This document shows, in pieces, positions 26,805 through 35,540 of a DNA stretch of 46,584 nucleotides. Where the stretch lies: assembly GCF_020532805.1 (NCBI RefSeq), contig NZ_MQTQ01000101.1, forward strand, positions 31,164-77,747, given 5' to 3'. The DNA comes from Arthrobacter sp. SO5 (GTDB lineage Bacteria; Actinomycetota; Actinomycetes; Actinomycetales; Micrococcaceae). The notes beneath the pieces were generated by a model. That model did no database searches and was not told the origin of the DNA. It saw only the letters and a list, made by a program, of their open reading frames with translations. Each line of letters begins with the position of its first letter. The stretch's first letter is position 1. The position numbers and the translations under genes were made by a program.

Positions 26805-27248
26805 ATGCCCTCCCGCAAGAAGCTCGCCTCCGATGCTTGGGGCGCACTGCTCCAAGTACACGCTGCCCTTGTCCCAATCCTGGACAAGGAAGTCCAAAGT
26901 CAGACCGGACTACCGTTGTCGTGGTACGATGTTCTGCTCGAACTGGCAACCGAACCAGAGGGCCGACTGAGGATGAGCGACCTCGCAGAACGAGTGGTCC
27001 TTAGCCGAACCCGGGTCAGCCGGCTCGTAGACGACTTGGTCGCCCGAGGCCTGATCACCAAAGAGGGCCACCCTGACGACCGCCGCTCGGCGTACGCTGT
27101 CATCACGAAGGCCGGATTGGCCGAATTCCGCGCCTCGGCCCCGGTTTACATCAGCGCGATCGAGAGTAAGTTCGCGTCCAACCTCACCAACGAGGATCTC
27201 CTGCTAGTGTCGCGAGTCCTCGGCAAGATCCAGAAACCCACAGCGTGA
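26805..27248 (+). CDS. MarR-family regulator
   Basis: A 147-residue winged-helix repressor. Helices 1-2 hold WGALLQVHAALVPILDKEV, the HTH spans RMSDLAERVVLSRTRVSRLV, and the wing contains the signature DDRRSAYAVITKAG. No Cys is present, so direct thiol sensing as in OhrR is unlikely; a small ligand is more probable. It lacks a clear ribosome binding site. It is divergent from the rhodanese and probably represses both genes through the two dyads between them. Confidence 0.9.
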   Translation: MPSRKKLASDAWGALLQVHAALVPILDKEVQSQTGLPLSWYDVLLELATEPEGRLRMSDLAERVVLSRTRVSRLVDDLVARGLITKEGHPDDRRSAYAVITKAGLAEFRASAPVYISAIESKFASNLTNEDLLLVSRVLGKIQKPTA

Positions 27249-27863
27249 CTCCATGATGGACGCACGCCCCCACAGAAGCAGCCGATCCGTCGGCCTCCTC
27301 TCGCCAAAATCAGCCGATGCCCTCACCCGGACTTGCTGGGCCCCGTTCCAATCCGGCGTCTACGCGATAGCTAATTGGTTTTCTTGGGTCCAGGCTTCCC
27401 ATTACCGTTTGGCTTCGACCATGGGGACGATGGTTTCTCCGGAGTATCCCTTCTGAAGTGGGCGTTGAATGATTTGGCGGCGCCGTCCTGCCTGGGCGAT
27501 CCCGGGTCGATGAATGTGGTGGAACGACCGGCACGGGATGTGCGCCAGCGGCGTGCGCGTGTATTCGTCGAAGACGTTTGAAGAACCGGATGTGCCGCCC
27601 ACAGGGGGGTCCAGTGGACCGAAAGTCACAGCTGAGAGCTCTCGTGAACTCGCAGCCTCCTTATTAGAGCCGGAAACCGGCGCCCACAGACTGTTGACGA
27701 CTGACGGGACAGATCTGATCGAGGCAGAACATTTTGCACGTGACGACCTCGGCTTCCTCGTGGGGCGCGACTCTTCCCGGGCCTGTGGTCGCTGTCCGCG
27801 ATGCGACCCCACCGGGCGTTTCCCTGCCTCGAAGGTGAGCGTGGCGTGAGCGTCGGCCAGGAG
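27249..27863. other. No supported gene
   Basis: Several frames are open on both strands but none has a recognisable family or start. The stretch lies between the MarR stop and the stop of the convergent alcohol dehydrogenase and is probably degraded DNA. Confidence 0.4.
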
Positions 27864-28949
27864 TCACCCGGGCAGCGGGGAAGGCGGCATTGAGATCACG
27901 ATCTTGCCGAAGTGCCGGCCATCTTCCAGGTGCTGGAGTGCCTCGTGGATCTTGTCGGCTGTGTATGTCGAGTCGACCAAGGGGCGGATGGAGTGTTCGT
28001 CGATGAACGCACCCATTTCCTCGTACATTTCACGCGATCCGGTTTCGACGCCATGAATTGTCACGTTTTTGCTGACGAACTCGTAGGTGTTGATAGGCGC
28101 CGCCAGACCGGCGATGAGCCCGATGAAGGCGATGGCTCCCCCAATTTTCACGGCCCCCAGGGAGTGGTTCAAGTTCTCGCCGCCAATCGTCTCGATGACG
28201 TGGTCAACGCCCTCCCCGCCAGTAAGTCTGAGGACTTCCGAGGCCACATCGGGAGTCTTCCGGTAATTGATCGCTTTGAGGGAACCCAGCGCGTGCAATT
28301 TGCGGATTTTTTCGTCGCTGCTGGAGGTGATGATGGGGACCGCTCCAAGTGCAAGAGCGAACTGCAGCGCGAACAACGAAACGCCGCCGGTGCCGTGAAT
28401 GAGAACCGTTTGGCCTGGCTGGATGCGTCCGCGGCGCACGACGGCGTGCCAGGCGGTAAGGGCAGCGACCGGCAGCGTGGCGGCGTGCTCGTCGTCGAGG
28501 GTGCGTGGTGCGCTCACGGCCTCGTCCTGATCGATCGTGACGTATTCGGCAAGCATGCCGCGGTTAGCCGGGCCGCCTATAGGGGTCACGTAAGTCTCAC
28601 GCGTGAGCGGTCCGGACTGCCACTTGGGTAGGAATATCGCCGAGACTCGGTCCCCGACGGCGAATCGGTCTGTGCCCTCGCCGACGTCGACAACCGTGCC
28701 CACGGCGTCGGAAACTGGCACCACACGGTGGGCCGGCTTCCAACCACCCTTACCGCCAATGACCAACAGGTCCCGATAGTTAAGGGACAGCGCCGCGATC
28801 TTCACGAGCACTTCCCCAGGGCCGGGTGTCGGTATCGGCACTTGGCGTGGTGAGATCTTGTCGATCCCGTCACCTTGGGTGGTCCAGGCAGTCATGGGGC
28901 CGGCGTGCCCGTACATCATGGTCGGGCCGGCGGCTGGTTGAGTAGTCAT
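27864..28949 (-). CDS. MDR-family NAD(P)-dependent alcohol dehydrogenase/quinone reductase
   Basis: A 361-residue medium-chain dehydrogenase/reductase. The N-terminal catalytic domain has GEVLVKIAALSLNYRDLLV and the core has GDRVSAIF; the Rossmann domain holds the nucleotide motif LIHGTGGVSLFALQFA. The structural-zinc cysteine cluster of classical alcohol dehydrogenases is missing, as in quinone-reductase-type members, so NAD(P)H-dependent reduction of a quinone, enone or aldehyde is likely. In-frame ATGs at 28919, 28916 and 28895 are alternative starts. It is divergent from the GlxA regulator at 29004 across 54 bases, which points to control by it. Confidence 0.9.
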   Translation of the reverse strand: MTTQPAAGPTMMYGHAGPMTAWTTQGDGIDKISPRQVPIPTPGPGEVLVKIAALSLNYRDLLVIGGKGGWKPAHRVVPVSDAVGTVVDVGEGTDRFAVGDRVSAIFLPKWQSGPLTRETYVTPIGGPANRGMLAEYVTIDQDEAVSAPRTLDDEHAATLPVAALTAWHAVVRRGRIQPGQTVLIHGTGGVSLFALQFALALGAVPIITSSSDEKIRKLHALGSLKAINYRKTPDVASEVLRLTGGEGVDHVIETIGGENLNHSLGAVKIGGAIAFIGLIAGLAAPINTYEFVSKNVTIHGVETGSREMYEEMGAFIDEHSIRPLVDSTYTADKIHEALQHLEDGRHFGKIVISMPPSPLPG

Positions 28950-29003
28950 GCTAGCAATACTCCAGCGTCAAGCTCTGCAGCGACAGTGGCGTAAACGCTG
29001 TTT

Positions 29004-29999
29004 ATGGACAAAATCCGGCCATATGATGGTGAGGTGCTGAAGAAGATAGCGGTCATCCTGCAACCACCGGTGTCTTTGTTTGAGTTGGGCGTTGTGGCGG
29101 AGGTATTTGGCGTCGACCGTTCTGCCGATGGCGTACCAAGATTCGAATACTTGGTGTGTGCCGAAACACCGGAGGAGCCTCTGTCGGCGGGGGCAGGTGC
29201 CTTCGTCACCGCGACCGGTGCGCTGGCCGATGCCGCGGACGCTGACCTGGTCGCAGTTCCCTCGTCCTCGCTGATAGCGCCGCCAAGTGAGGCCATCCTG
29301 AACGTGCTGCGGGACGCGGCCGGTCGCGGCGCCTATGTGATGTCACTTTGTTCCGGGGCCTTCGCCCTGGCGGCGGCGGGTCTTCTTGACGGCCGCACTG
29401 TGGCCACGCACTGGCGTTACGCCGATCGGCTAGCGAGCGATTACCCCGATGTGCGAGTTGATCCCGATATTCTCTACTCCCACGACGGCACAATACTCAG
29501 CAGTGCCGGCACGGCCGCAGGAATCGATGCCTGCCTGCACTTGGTGCGAAAAGAGCTTGGCACCGCCGTCGCCAACCGGATCGCCAGACGTATGGTCGTA
29601 TCACCGCATCGGGACGGCGGACAGAAGCAGTTCATCGAGAGGCCAGCAATTGCCCGTTCCGAAAGAAGCCTGCAGCCCACGCTTGACTGGATCACCGAGA
29701 ATATCAAGCACAGCATGACAGTCTCTGAAATGGCGCGCGTCGCCGGCATGCCCGAAAGGACCTTCGGCCGCCGTTTCGCGGCGGAGATGGGCTGCGCACC
29801 ACATTTGTGGCTTCTCCGTCAGCGAGTTGCACGGGCCCAGGAACTGCTCGAGGAGACTCGCATGTCGGTGGAAGATGTCGCCTCTGAGTCTGGTTTCGGC
29901 GCGGCTCCGCTGCTACGGCATCACTTCATGCGGACGATCGGCATCACACCCACTGAATACCGCAGAGAGTTCTTTGACCTGAAGGATATCCGGTACTAA
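29004..29999 (+). CDS. GlxA-family regulator, copy 2
   Basis: A 331-residue activator with the same two-part build as the regulator at 9253: DJ-1-like domain (about 13-185) with MSLCSGAFALAAAGLLDG, and AraC DNA-binding domain (about 225-325) with VSEMARVAGMPERTFGRRF and the second helix pair SVEDVASESGFGAA. The two share long identical stretches such as ANRIARRMVV and AAAGLLDG. It is divergent from the alcohol dehydrogenase. The ATG at 29004 gives 10 residues before the fold; a GTG at 29034 is the alternative. The ligand is unknown. Confidence 0.9.
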   Translation: MDKIRPYDGEVLKKIAVILQPPVSLFELGVVAEVFGVDRSADGVPRFEYLVCAETPEEPLSAGAGAFVTATGALADAADADLVAVPSSSLIAPPSEAILNVLRDAAGRGAYVMSLCSGAFALAAAGLLDGRTVATHWRYADRLASDYPDVRVDPDILYSHDGTILSSAGTAAGIDACLHLVRKELGTAVANRIARRMVVSPHRDGGQKQFIERPAIARSERSLQPTLDWITENIKHSMTVSEMARVAGMPERTFGRRFAAEMGCAPHLWLLRQRVARAQELLEETRMSVEDVASESGFGAAPLLRHHFMRTIGITPTEYRREFFDLKDIRY

Positions 30000-30059
30000 G
30001 ACCCGCCCGGAGAAACGGCGCTTCGAACCGGGATTTTCCCCTCACCAGCACGCCTCCTG

Positions 30060-30426
30060 TCATGTGGCCAGAGCGCCGTGTGGTCACGTGTTGCGAAGTT
30101 CCTCCAGCGTCCCGTCGAGCAAGTGCGCGCGACGTGCTGGCAGCGCCCACACAACGCCGGAGGCCAGTTGGTAGTCGACCGGATTCCGGCCCACCGCCTC
30201 GCCCCGTGCCCAATACTCCTCCGCCCGGAACCGGCCGATCTGCCTCCGCCAGGCGCAGGAAAGTCGGATGTCCGGGGCGGTCAGGCGTTGGTGCTCACAT
30301 CTTTCCACTAGTCCTGGGCGGCATTTTCGTCTGATCCACGAGCAGATCAGGGTCCGGCGTATCGCTTATGGTGCCGGCGGCGATGCTTTGCAGGGCCAGC
30401 GGCTGCATCTGGTCATCTCTACCAAC
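30060..30426 (-). pseudogene. Unrecognised coding remnant
   Basis: Minus-strand frames read like protein: LALQSIAAGTISDTPDPDLL and VDQTKMPP, then RFRAEEYWARGEAVGRNPVD and YQLASGVVWALPARRAHLLD with a stop near 30084. The coding sense moves between frames and a TGA intervenes, so it is broken. I cannot name the family. It lies downstream of the flavodoxin-fold remnant. Confidence 0.4.
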
Positions 30427-30608
30427 CATATGTGAGGACCTGGTCCATCCATTCCTTCAGCATGCCGGGGACGGAGTACCAATGCTAGGGGAACTGCAAC
30501 ACGATCGTGTCATGCCGACGCAATAGCTCCTGCTCCCGGATTGCGTCGACACGCCGGTCCGGGTAGGCGGCGGAGAGTTCATGGACCGTGACGTGTTCCA
30601 AGTCCTTG
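30427..30608 (-). pseudogene. Flavodoxin-fold NAD(P)H oxidoreductase fragment
   Basis: The minus strand reads VTVHELSAAYPDRRVDAIR, EQELLRRHDTIVLQFP, a stop, then WYSVPGMLKEWMDQVLTYG. This is the FMN-binding core of KefF/MdaB-type NAD(P)H:quinone oxidoreductases (DxLYAxYPDF, DxIVFQFPLxWYSxPxLLKEWxD). The N-terminal flavin loop is missing; its place is taken by the start of a TetR regulator, so recombination joined two genes before decay. Confidence 0.75.
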
Positions 30609-30697
30609 ACCCTCGAGCCCTTCGATTGAGGCCATGTTCACCGCTTCCTCCAGGACACTTTTTTCGATTTCAGGCCTCTGGCCGTTCTGCCATCCAT
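30600..30697 (-). pseudogene. Truncated TetR-family regulator start
   Basis: From the ATG at 30697 the minus strand reads MDGRTARGLKS and, after one frameshift, EKSVLEEAVNMASIEGLEG. This matches the first helix of many TetR/AcrR proteins (ILDAAVNxASxEGLEGLTIG). The recognition helix and ligand domain are gone; the reading runs into the flavodoxin-fold fragment. The operator 34 bases upstream is the expected autoregulatory site. Confidence 0.7.
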
Positions 30698-30730
30698 GTT
30701 GACCGCTCTTCGTGCACTTCACAATAATTC

Positions 30731-30754
30731 TACTGTACGATCGTCCGTATAGTT
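30731..30754. promoter_or_regulatory. TetR-type operator, copy 2
   Basis: A 24-bp imperfect palindrome with core TGTACGATCGTCCGTATA, identical over all 24 bases to the site at 42878. It lies directly before the truncated TetR start at 30697 and 215 bases before the flavoprotein at 30969 on the other strand. Confidence 0.8.
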
Positions 30755-30968
30755 GAATTGGCGGCTCGCATATCACCCATCCAGCTTCGCCCCCTGATCG
30801 TGTCGCTCACGCCGGTCGCCAAATAACCCTACCGAGCCCCGGGAGGGCTGGCTGACATCGAATGCGGACAGAGGCGAGCTGAATGGATACCGACTACAGC
30901 AGCGACCCGGGTTGCGGCAGGCACCCGCAGTAAGAACGGCCACACCTACGGATGAAACAGAGGAAACC

Positions 30969-32345
30969 ATGGATTCGACAAAGAGCCTTCCCGTTGCCGT
31001 GATCGGCGCCGGCCCGATCGGCCTGGCCGCCGCGGCCCACCTGATCGAACACGGCCTAGAACCACTGATCTTGGAAGCGGGGCCCTCCGCGGGCGCCGCG
31101 ATCGAGCAGTGGCGCCACATCCGGCTGTTTTCGCCGTGGCAGTACAACGTCGATGCCGCCGCCGTCCGCCTGCTCGCAGCCTCCGGCTGGGAATCACCCG
31201 GGCCCACGGCCCTTCCCTTCGGCGGGGAACTCATCGACCAGTACCTGACCCCGCTGGCCGCGCTCCCGGCCATCAGCTCCCAGCTGCAGACCGGCGTCAG
31301 GGTCATCGCCCTGACCCGCGCCGGGATGGACAAGACCCACACCCGCTACCGCGAGAACACACCGTTCATCGTCCGGGTCGAGCACGCGGACGGAGAAACC
31401 CGCGACCACGCCGTGGCCGGGGTCATTGACGCCTCCGGTACCTGGTCCACCCGCAACCCGCTGGGAACCTCCGGGCTTCCCGCCATCGGCGAAGACACCG
31501 CCGCGGACCGGATTTCCTCGCCCCTGCCGGATGTCACGGGCCGTGACCGGGCGGCGTTTGCCGGCCGCCGTGTCCTGGTGGTCGGCGCCGGGCACTCCGC
31601 CGCCAACACCCTGATCAACCTCGCCGACCTCGCCAAGGAAGAACCGGGCACCCGGATCCTCTGGACGGTCCGCGGCGAGTCCGCCTCGAAGGTCTACGGC
31701 GGAGGGGATATGGACGGACTGCCCGCCCGCGGCCAACTCGGCGCCCGCCTGCGCCGCCTCGTCGAGGCAGGAACCATCGAACTGCACACCGGCTTCGGCA
31801 TCAGCTCGCTGAAATCCCTCGCCTCGCACGTCACCGTTGGATCCGTGGACGGCCGGACCCTCGAGGCCGACGTCGTAGTTCCCTGCACCGGGTTCCGCCC
31901 GGACCTGGACATCCTCCGGGAACTCCGGCTGAACCTGGACCCGGCCGTGGAGGCCCCCACCGAACTCGGCCCGCTGATCGACCCGGAGTTCCACTCCTGC
32001 GGCACAGTCCCCCCGCACGGCGCAGCATTGCTCGCGCACCCGGACAAGGACTTCTACATCGTCGGCATGAAGTCCTACGGCCGGGCGCCGACCTTCCTGC
32101 TCGCCACCGGCTACGAGCAGGTCCGCTCCGTGGCCGCCGCCCTGGCCGGGGACCGCGAGGCCGCGGACACCGTCCAGCTCGAACTCCCCGAAACCGGCGT
32201 CTGCTCCTCCGACGCCGGCACAAGCTGCGACGTCCCGGCAGCCGCCGCCGTCGCATCCGAGTCCTCGTGCTGCGCCGCTCCCGAGCCGATGCTCGTCGGC
32301 TTCCCCACCGGGCTGTCGCATGGCCGCTCCGGCGACCACAACTGA
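30969..32345 (+). CDS. ArsO-like FAD/NAD(P)-binding monooxygenase with Cys-rich tail
   Basis: A 458-residue flavoprotein of the type found in actinobacterial arsenic operons. It has an N-terminal FAD motif GAGPIG (11-16), an aromatic motif WRHIRLFSPWQYN, a second Rossmann motif VVGAGHSAAN for NAD(P)H, and PCTGFRPD before the C-terminal domain. The last 60 residues carry CSSDAGTSC and SSCCAAP, a possible As(III) or soft-metal site. Its reaction is not established; arsenite- or organoarsenical-linked oxidation is suggested by context. AGAGGAAA precedes the ATG at 30969. It leads a three-gene unit with the ArsC-tail protein and an MFS exporter. A truncated copy of its start lies at 44177. Confidence 0.82.
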   Translation: MDSTKSLPVAVIGAGPIGLAAAAHLIEHGLEPLILEAGPSAGAAIEQWRHIRLFSPWQYNVDAAAVRLLAASGWESPGPTALPFGGELIDQYLTPLAALPAISSQLQTGVRVIALTRAGMDKTHTRYRENTPFIVRVEHADGETRDHAVAGVIDASGTWSTRNPLGTSGLPAIGEDTAADRISSPLPDVTGRDRAAFAGRRVLVVGAGHSAANTLINLADLAKEEPGTRILWTVRGESASKVYGGGDMDGLPARGQLGARLRRLVEAGTIELHTGFGISSLKSLASHVTVGSVDGRTLEADVVVPCTGFRPDLDILRELRLNLDPAVEAPTELGPLIDPEFHSCGTVPPHGAALLAHPDKDFYIVGMKSYGRAPTFLLATGYEQVRSVAAALAGDREAADTVQLELPETGVCSSDAGTSCDVPAAAAVASESSCCAAPEPMLVGFPTGLSHGRSGDHN

Positions 32346-32387
32346 ACCGGACTTCCCTTCCATGAACCACGTCCCTGGAGTGCTGAG

Positions 32388-32621
32388 ATGACTGAAGACC
32401 ACGACGACATCCTGTACGCGGTCGATGTCGTCATCGACCCTGGCAACGAGGCGAAAGTCGCTCCAGGCGATGGCACCCGCCGTGACGTCTGGGATCGTGA
32501 CGTCTGGGATACGGGCGCGCCCTCCGGTCGCGGCATCGAAGGCATGGATCGCATGCGTCGGGTCCGGGACGACATTAAGGGCCGGGTCCAGAAGCTGTAT
32601 GCACTGCTGACGGGGAATTAG
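32388..32621 (+). CDS. Small ArsC-tail-like protein without catalytic Cys
   Basis: A 77-residue protein matching only the C-terminal half of LMW-phosphatase-type arsenate reductases: AVDVVI, then a degenerate middle, then [20 protein letters not shown] where ArsC has DPAGxGxExVRxIRDxIxxRV. The N-terminal Cys-x5-Arg loop is absent, so it cannot reduce arsenate by that mechanism. A 15-bp tandem duplication at 32481-32510 (CGTGACGTCTGGGAT twice) adds a repeated DVWDR. It sits 42 bases after the flavoprotein and 3 bases before the MFS gene, so it is probably still translated. It may be a remnant kept for coupling or an accessory factor. Confidence 0.6.
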   Translation: MTEDHDDILYAVDVVIDPGNEAKVAPGDGTRRDVWDRDVWDTGAPSGRGIEGMDRMRRVRDDIKGRVQKLYALLTGN

Positions 32622-32624
32622 GAA

Positions 32625-33893
32625 ATGACTGCCCCGGAGATATCCCGGACACTGGTCGCGGAGGGTGCACCGCGCGGCGGACTGGCCGCGCTGTGTATTA
32701 CCCAGACCACCGGAGGGGGCATCCTCTACTACGCCCTGCCCGCCGCGGTTCACCCGATCAGCATGGACACGGGCTGGGACCCCGCTCTCGTCACCGGAGC
32801 CTTCTCGGCCGCGCTGTTCGTCTCCGCCGCCGCCGGTATTCTCGTTGGCCGTGTTCTGGACCGGACCGGGCCGCGCAACCTCATTGTCGCAGGCTCCGTC
32901 ACCGGCGTGCTGGCCCTGGTCGTGGTGGGACTGGCACCGAGCCTGCCTGTGTTCTATGCGGCCTGGCTGGTCGCCGGCATCGCGCAGGCCGCGGTGCTAT
33001 TCCAGCCGGCGTTCACGATGATCAGCCGCTGGTACGGACCCGCCCGCATCCGGCCCCTCACCGTCCTGACCCTCACCGCAGGATTCGCCTCCACCATCTT
33101 CGCCCCCCTTACCGCAGCCCTCAGCAACAGCATTGGCTGGCGGGCCGCGTTTCTGGTTCTCGCCGGCCTGCTCGGTGTCATTACAATTCCACTGCACGCC
33201 CGTTACCTCAACCGATCATGGACCTCAGCTCCGCGCCGGGACCTTAACGCCACCGATAGGACAGAGCTCGGAGCCGTCCGTCGCAGCCCTGCATTCATCG
33301 GTCTGCAGGCCTTGATGGTCCTGCTTTGCCTCGGTCTCTACACCGTGACGCTGAACATCATCCCTGTGCTGATGGAAAAGGGCGCCGACTACACCACGGC
33401 CGCGCTCGGCTTTGGACTTGTAGGAGCAGGAGAGGTCGGCGGCGGCCTGCTCTTCGCGACCATCCCGGCCACTGCACGTATATCTGTCATCACCGGAACC
33501 GCCACGGGTGCCATCCTCGTGCTGGCTCTCCTGCCAGGACCGGCACCCATGCTGGTCGCCGCCGGCATGCTCGCCGGTGCCGTCCGCGGGTGCCAGACAC
33601 TACTGCAAGCCACGATCGTGGCCGACCGGTGGGGAACAGCGAGCCTCGGCACCCTGCAGGGAAGCTTCGCCGCACCCATCACTGCCGCCGCCGCCCTCGC
33701 CCCGGCAGCCGGCTCAGTAATCGCAACCTGGCTCGGCAGCTACACCTCCATGGCCTACGCCATGGCGGCCGTCACCGGAACCGCTGCACTCATCGCAGCC
33801 ACGCACGTCTCCAGAGGCCCTAAAAGTCAGATGAAAGATGGTTTGACGGACCAATCGCGCTCGGAGCCGGGTGGAAGTGCGCATTGCACCTGA
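32625..33893 (+). CDS. MFS exporter of the arsenic cluster
   Basis: A 422-residue MFS transporter with about 12 membrane segments, the motif GRVLDRTGPRNLIVAGS after helix 2 and a central cytoplasmic loop (RYLNRSWTSAPRRDLNATDR). It begins 3 bases after the ArsC-tail gene, with which it is surely co-expressed. In arsenic loci such carriers export As(III)-containing or organoarsenical products; the substrate here is inferred from neighbours only. The last 30 residues after ATHVSRGPK are hydrophilic and may read into unrelated DNA next to the IS3 element. Confidence 0.85.
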   Translation: MTAPEISRTLVAEGAPRGGLAALCITQTTGGGILYYALPAAVHPISMDTGWDPALVTGAFSAALFVSAAAGILVGRVLDRTGPRNLIVAGSVTGVLALVVVGLAPSLPVFYAAWLVAGIAQAAVLFQPAFTMISRWYGPARIRPLTVLTLTAGFASTIFAPLTAALSNSIGWRAAFLVLAGLLGVITIPLHARYLNRSWTSAPRRDLNATDRTELGAVRRSPAFIGLQALMVLLCLGLYTVTLNIIPVLMEKGADYTTAALGFGLVGAGEVGGGLLFATIPATARISVITGTATGAILVLALLPGPAPMLVAAGMLAGAVRGCQTLLQATIVADRWGTASLGTLQGSFAAPITAAAALAPAAGSVIATWLGSYTSMAYAMAAVTGTAALIAATHVSRGPKSQMKDGLTDQSRSEPGGSAHCT

Positions 33894-34055
33894 TCGGCTT
33901 CCGCCACGACGTTCGCAGCTGCCTCGAACAGAATCTGAGATTCCTGACCTACCGGCTATGTGTCGATTCGCTGGTCCGCATCGGATACAGTCTCCATGGA
34001 TATCAGCACCACCACGGCACAGCAGCAGCACGACAAGGTGCCCCGGCCGGAGGAT

Positions 34056-35473
34056 TGAACTGGTCCCCGAGTATTGGACTGGCCAAGTAAGACCCTAAGC
34101 CGCGAGAGCCTGAGTCCGGTATTGCACCGGGCTCAGGCCCTCCAGCTTTGTCGAGATCAGTTCGGTGATGTACCAGCGGATGTATTCCTTCAGCTGGGCC
34201 GGCAGCACGTCGGTGCTGAGGAACCGGATACGGGAAGAGCTCTTCCTTGAGGTGGCCGAGGAAGTTCTCCATCACGGCGTTTTCGTAGCAGTTGCCCTTG
34301 CGTGACATCGGCTGGATCGCACCGGTGCCTTGCAGAAGGTTCCGAGACGAGACGTGCTGGTGCCGGAAGCCCTGGTCCGAATGCAGGGGCGGTTGCTGCC
34401 CGCCCTAGAGCGTGGCCGGCACCTTGCGCAGTGAGGTGGTGGTGAGCTCCAGGTTCGGCGACGTCCCAATGGAGTAGGAGATGATCTGCCGGTCGAAGAG
34501 GTCCATGACTGGTGGTGGGTAGAGATTCCGGTCAACGAGGCTGAATTCAGTCACATCCGTTACCCAATTCCGGTTCAGGGCGTCAGCTTCGAACTCCCGG
34601 TTCACTCCGTTCTGGGCGACCCTGCCCTACTCGCTCTGGTAGGAGTTGTAACGCTTCTTCCGCCGGACTTTGCAGACGAGCCGCAGGGAACGCATCAGCT
34701 TCAGCACGGTCGTCTTCGCGACCGTCCACCCTTGCTTGTGCATCTCGGGGTGGATGCGCCGGTGCCCGTACCGGCCATGGTTCTTCTGGAAACTTTCCGT
34801 GACCGCCGCCTTGATCGCCTCTTCCGGATCAGGGGCCTGGAGGCGGGTCTGGTGATAGAAAAACGTCGACCGGGCAAGACCGGCCACCTGCAGCGGAACC
34901 GGGAGAGGAAAGTCGGCCTTGAGGCCTCACCGCCGTTCTTGCGCACTCAAGGCCCGCCATGTTCCCACGTAAGCCACTTCCGCCAGCAGCCGTTCGTTCT
35001 CCAGCCGCAACCGCTCCAGCTCGGTTATCTCCACGGCCGGCGGGGCATCGGGTGCCCTGGGTCTGCCTTTAGGCTTGGGACGCAAAGCATCTGGGCTTTC
35101 ACGGCGATACTCACGCGCCCACCTTTTTTGTATCCCGGGCGAGGACAGGCCAACCTCCGCCGCGAGATCCGGGGCAGCCTCACCCGCGATGAAGGGTTCG
35201 ACCTATGCGAGCTTGAAGCCGAACGAGTACACCTTTTTCCGTTGGCTTGGCCCCAGCGCTCCTCGACCATGGATCTTCCATCGCCGATAGAGAAGCCTTA
35301 CCGGTCCACAAGACACGCCCAGTACCTCGCGGCCGCGCTATCCGCGATGCCCATCTCAAACCACGCTACAGCGGCCTCGCGCTGATCCTCCGAATACGAA
35401 CTCCCTGCATGCATAAGACTGCTCCCCGAGAGTCAGAACTGATTTCTCAGTCCAACTTTCGGGGAGCAGTTCA
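34056..35473 (-). mobile_element. Decayed IS3-family (IS150-like) insertion sequence
   Basis: About 1.42 kb, bounded by imperfect inverted repeats: left TGAACTGGTCCCCGAGTATT, right (reverse complement) TGAACTGCTCCCCGAAAGTT. GAT occurs directly outside both ends (34053-34055 and 35474-35476), a likely 3-bp target duplication. Both transposase frames lie on the minus strand and are broken. TCCCCGA plus TTGGACTG ends are typical of the IS150 branch. Confidence 0.85.
34097..35411 (-). pseudogene. IS3 transposase OrfA/OrfB, multiply broken
   Basis: From 35411 the OrfA part reads SSYSEDQREAAVAWFEMGIA, then, across frames, GRGALGPSQRK and LERLRLENERLLAEVAY. OrfB begins AGLARSTFFYHQTRLQA and continues HGRYGHRRIHPEM. 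The DDE residues lie in NWVTDVTEF, LHSDQGFRHQH and NAVMENFLGHLKEELF. Two internal stops (after NSYQSE and after VPATL) and at least three frameshifts mean no active transposase. Confidence 0.85.
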
Positions 35474-35540
35474 GATCCGGCCGGGGCTCCTCTTGCATCA
35501 GCTCACCTTGTATCAGCGCTCCTTTGTCGCAGCGCTAGGA

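Noticed and set aside
31194..32753. A 519-codon open frame on the minus strand
   Set aside because: It is antisense to the arsO-like gene, the ArsC-tail gene and the MFS start, with Gly/Val/Asp-rich composition typical of the complement of GC-rich coding DNA. The plus-strand proteins are recognisable families.
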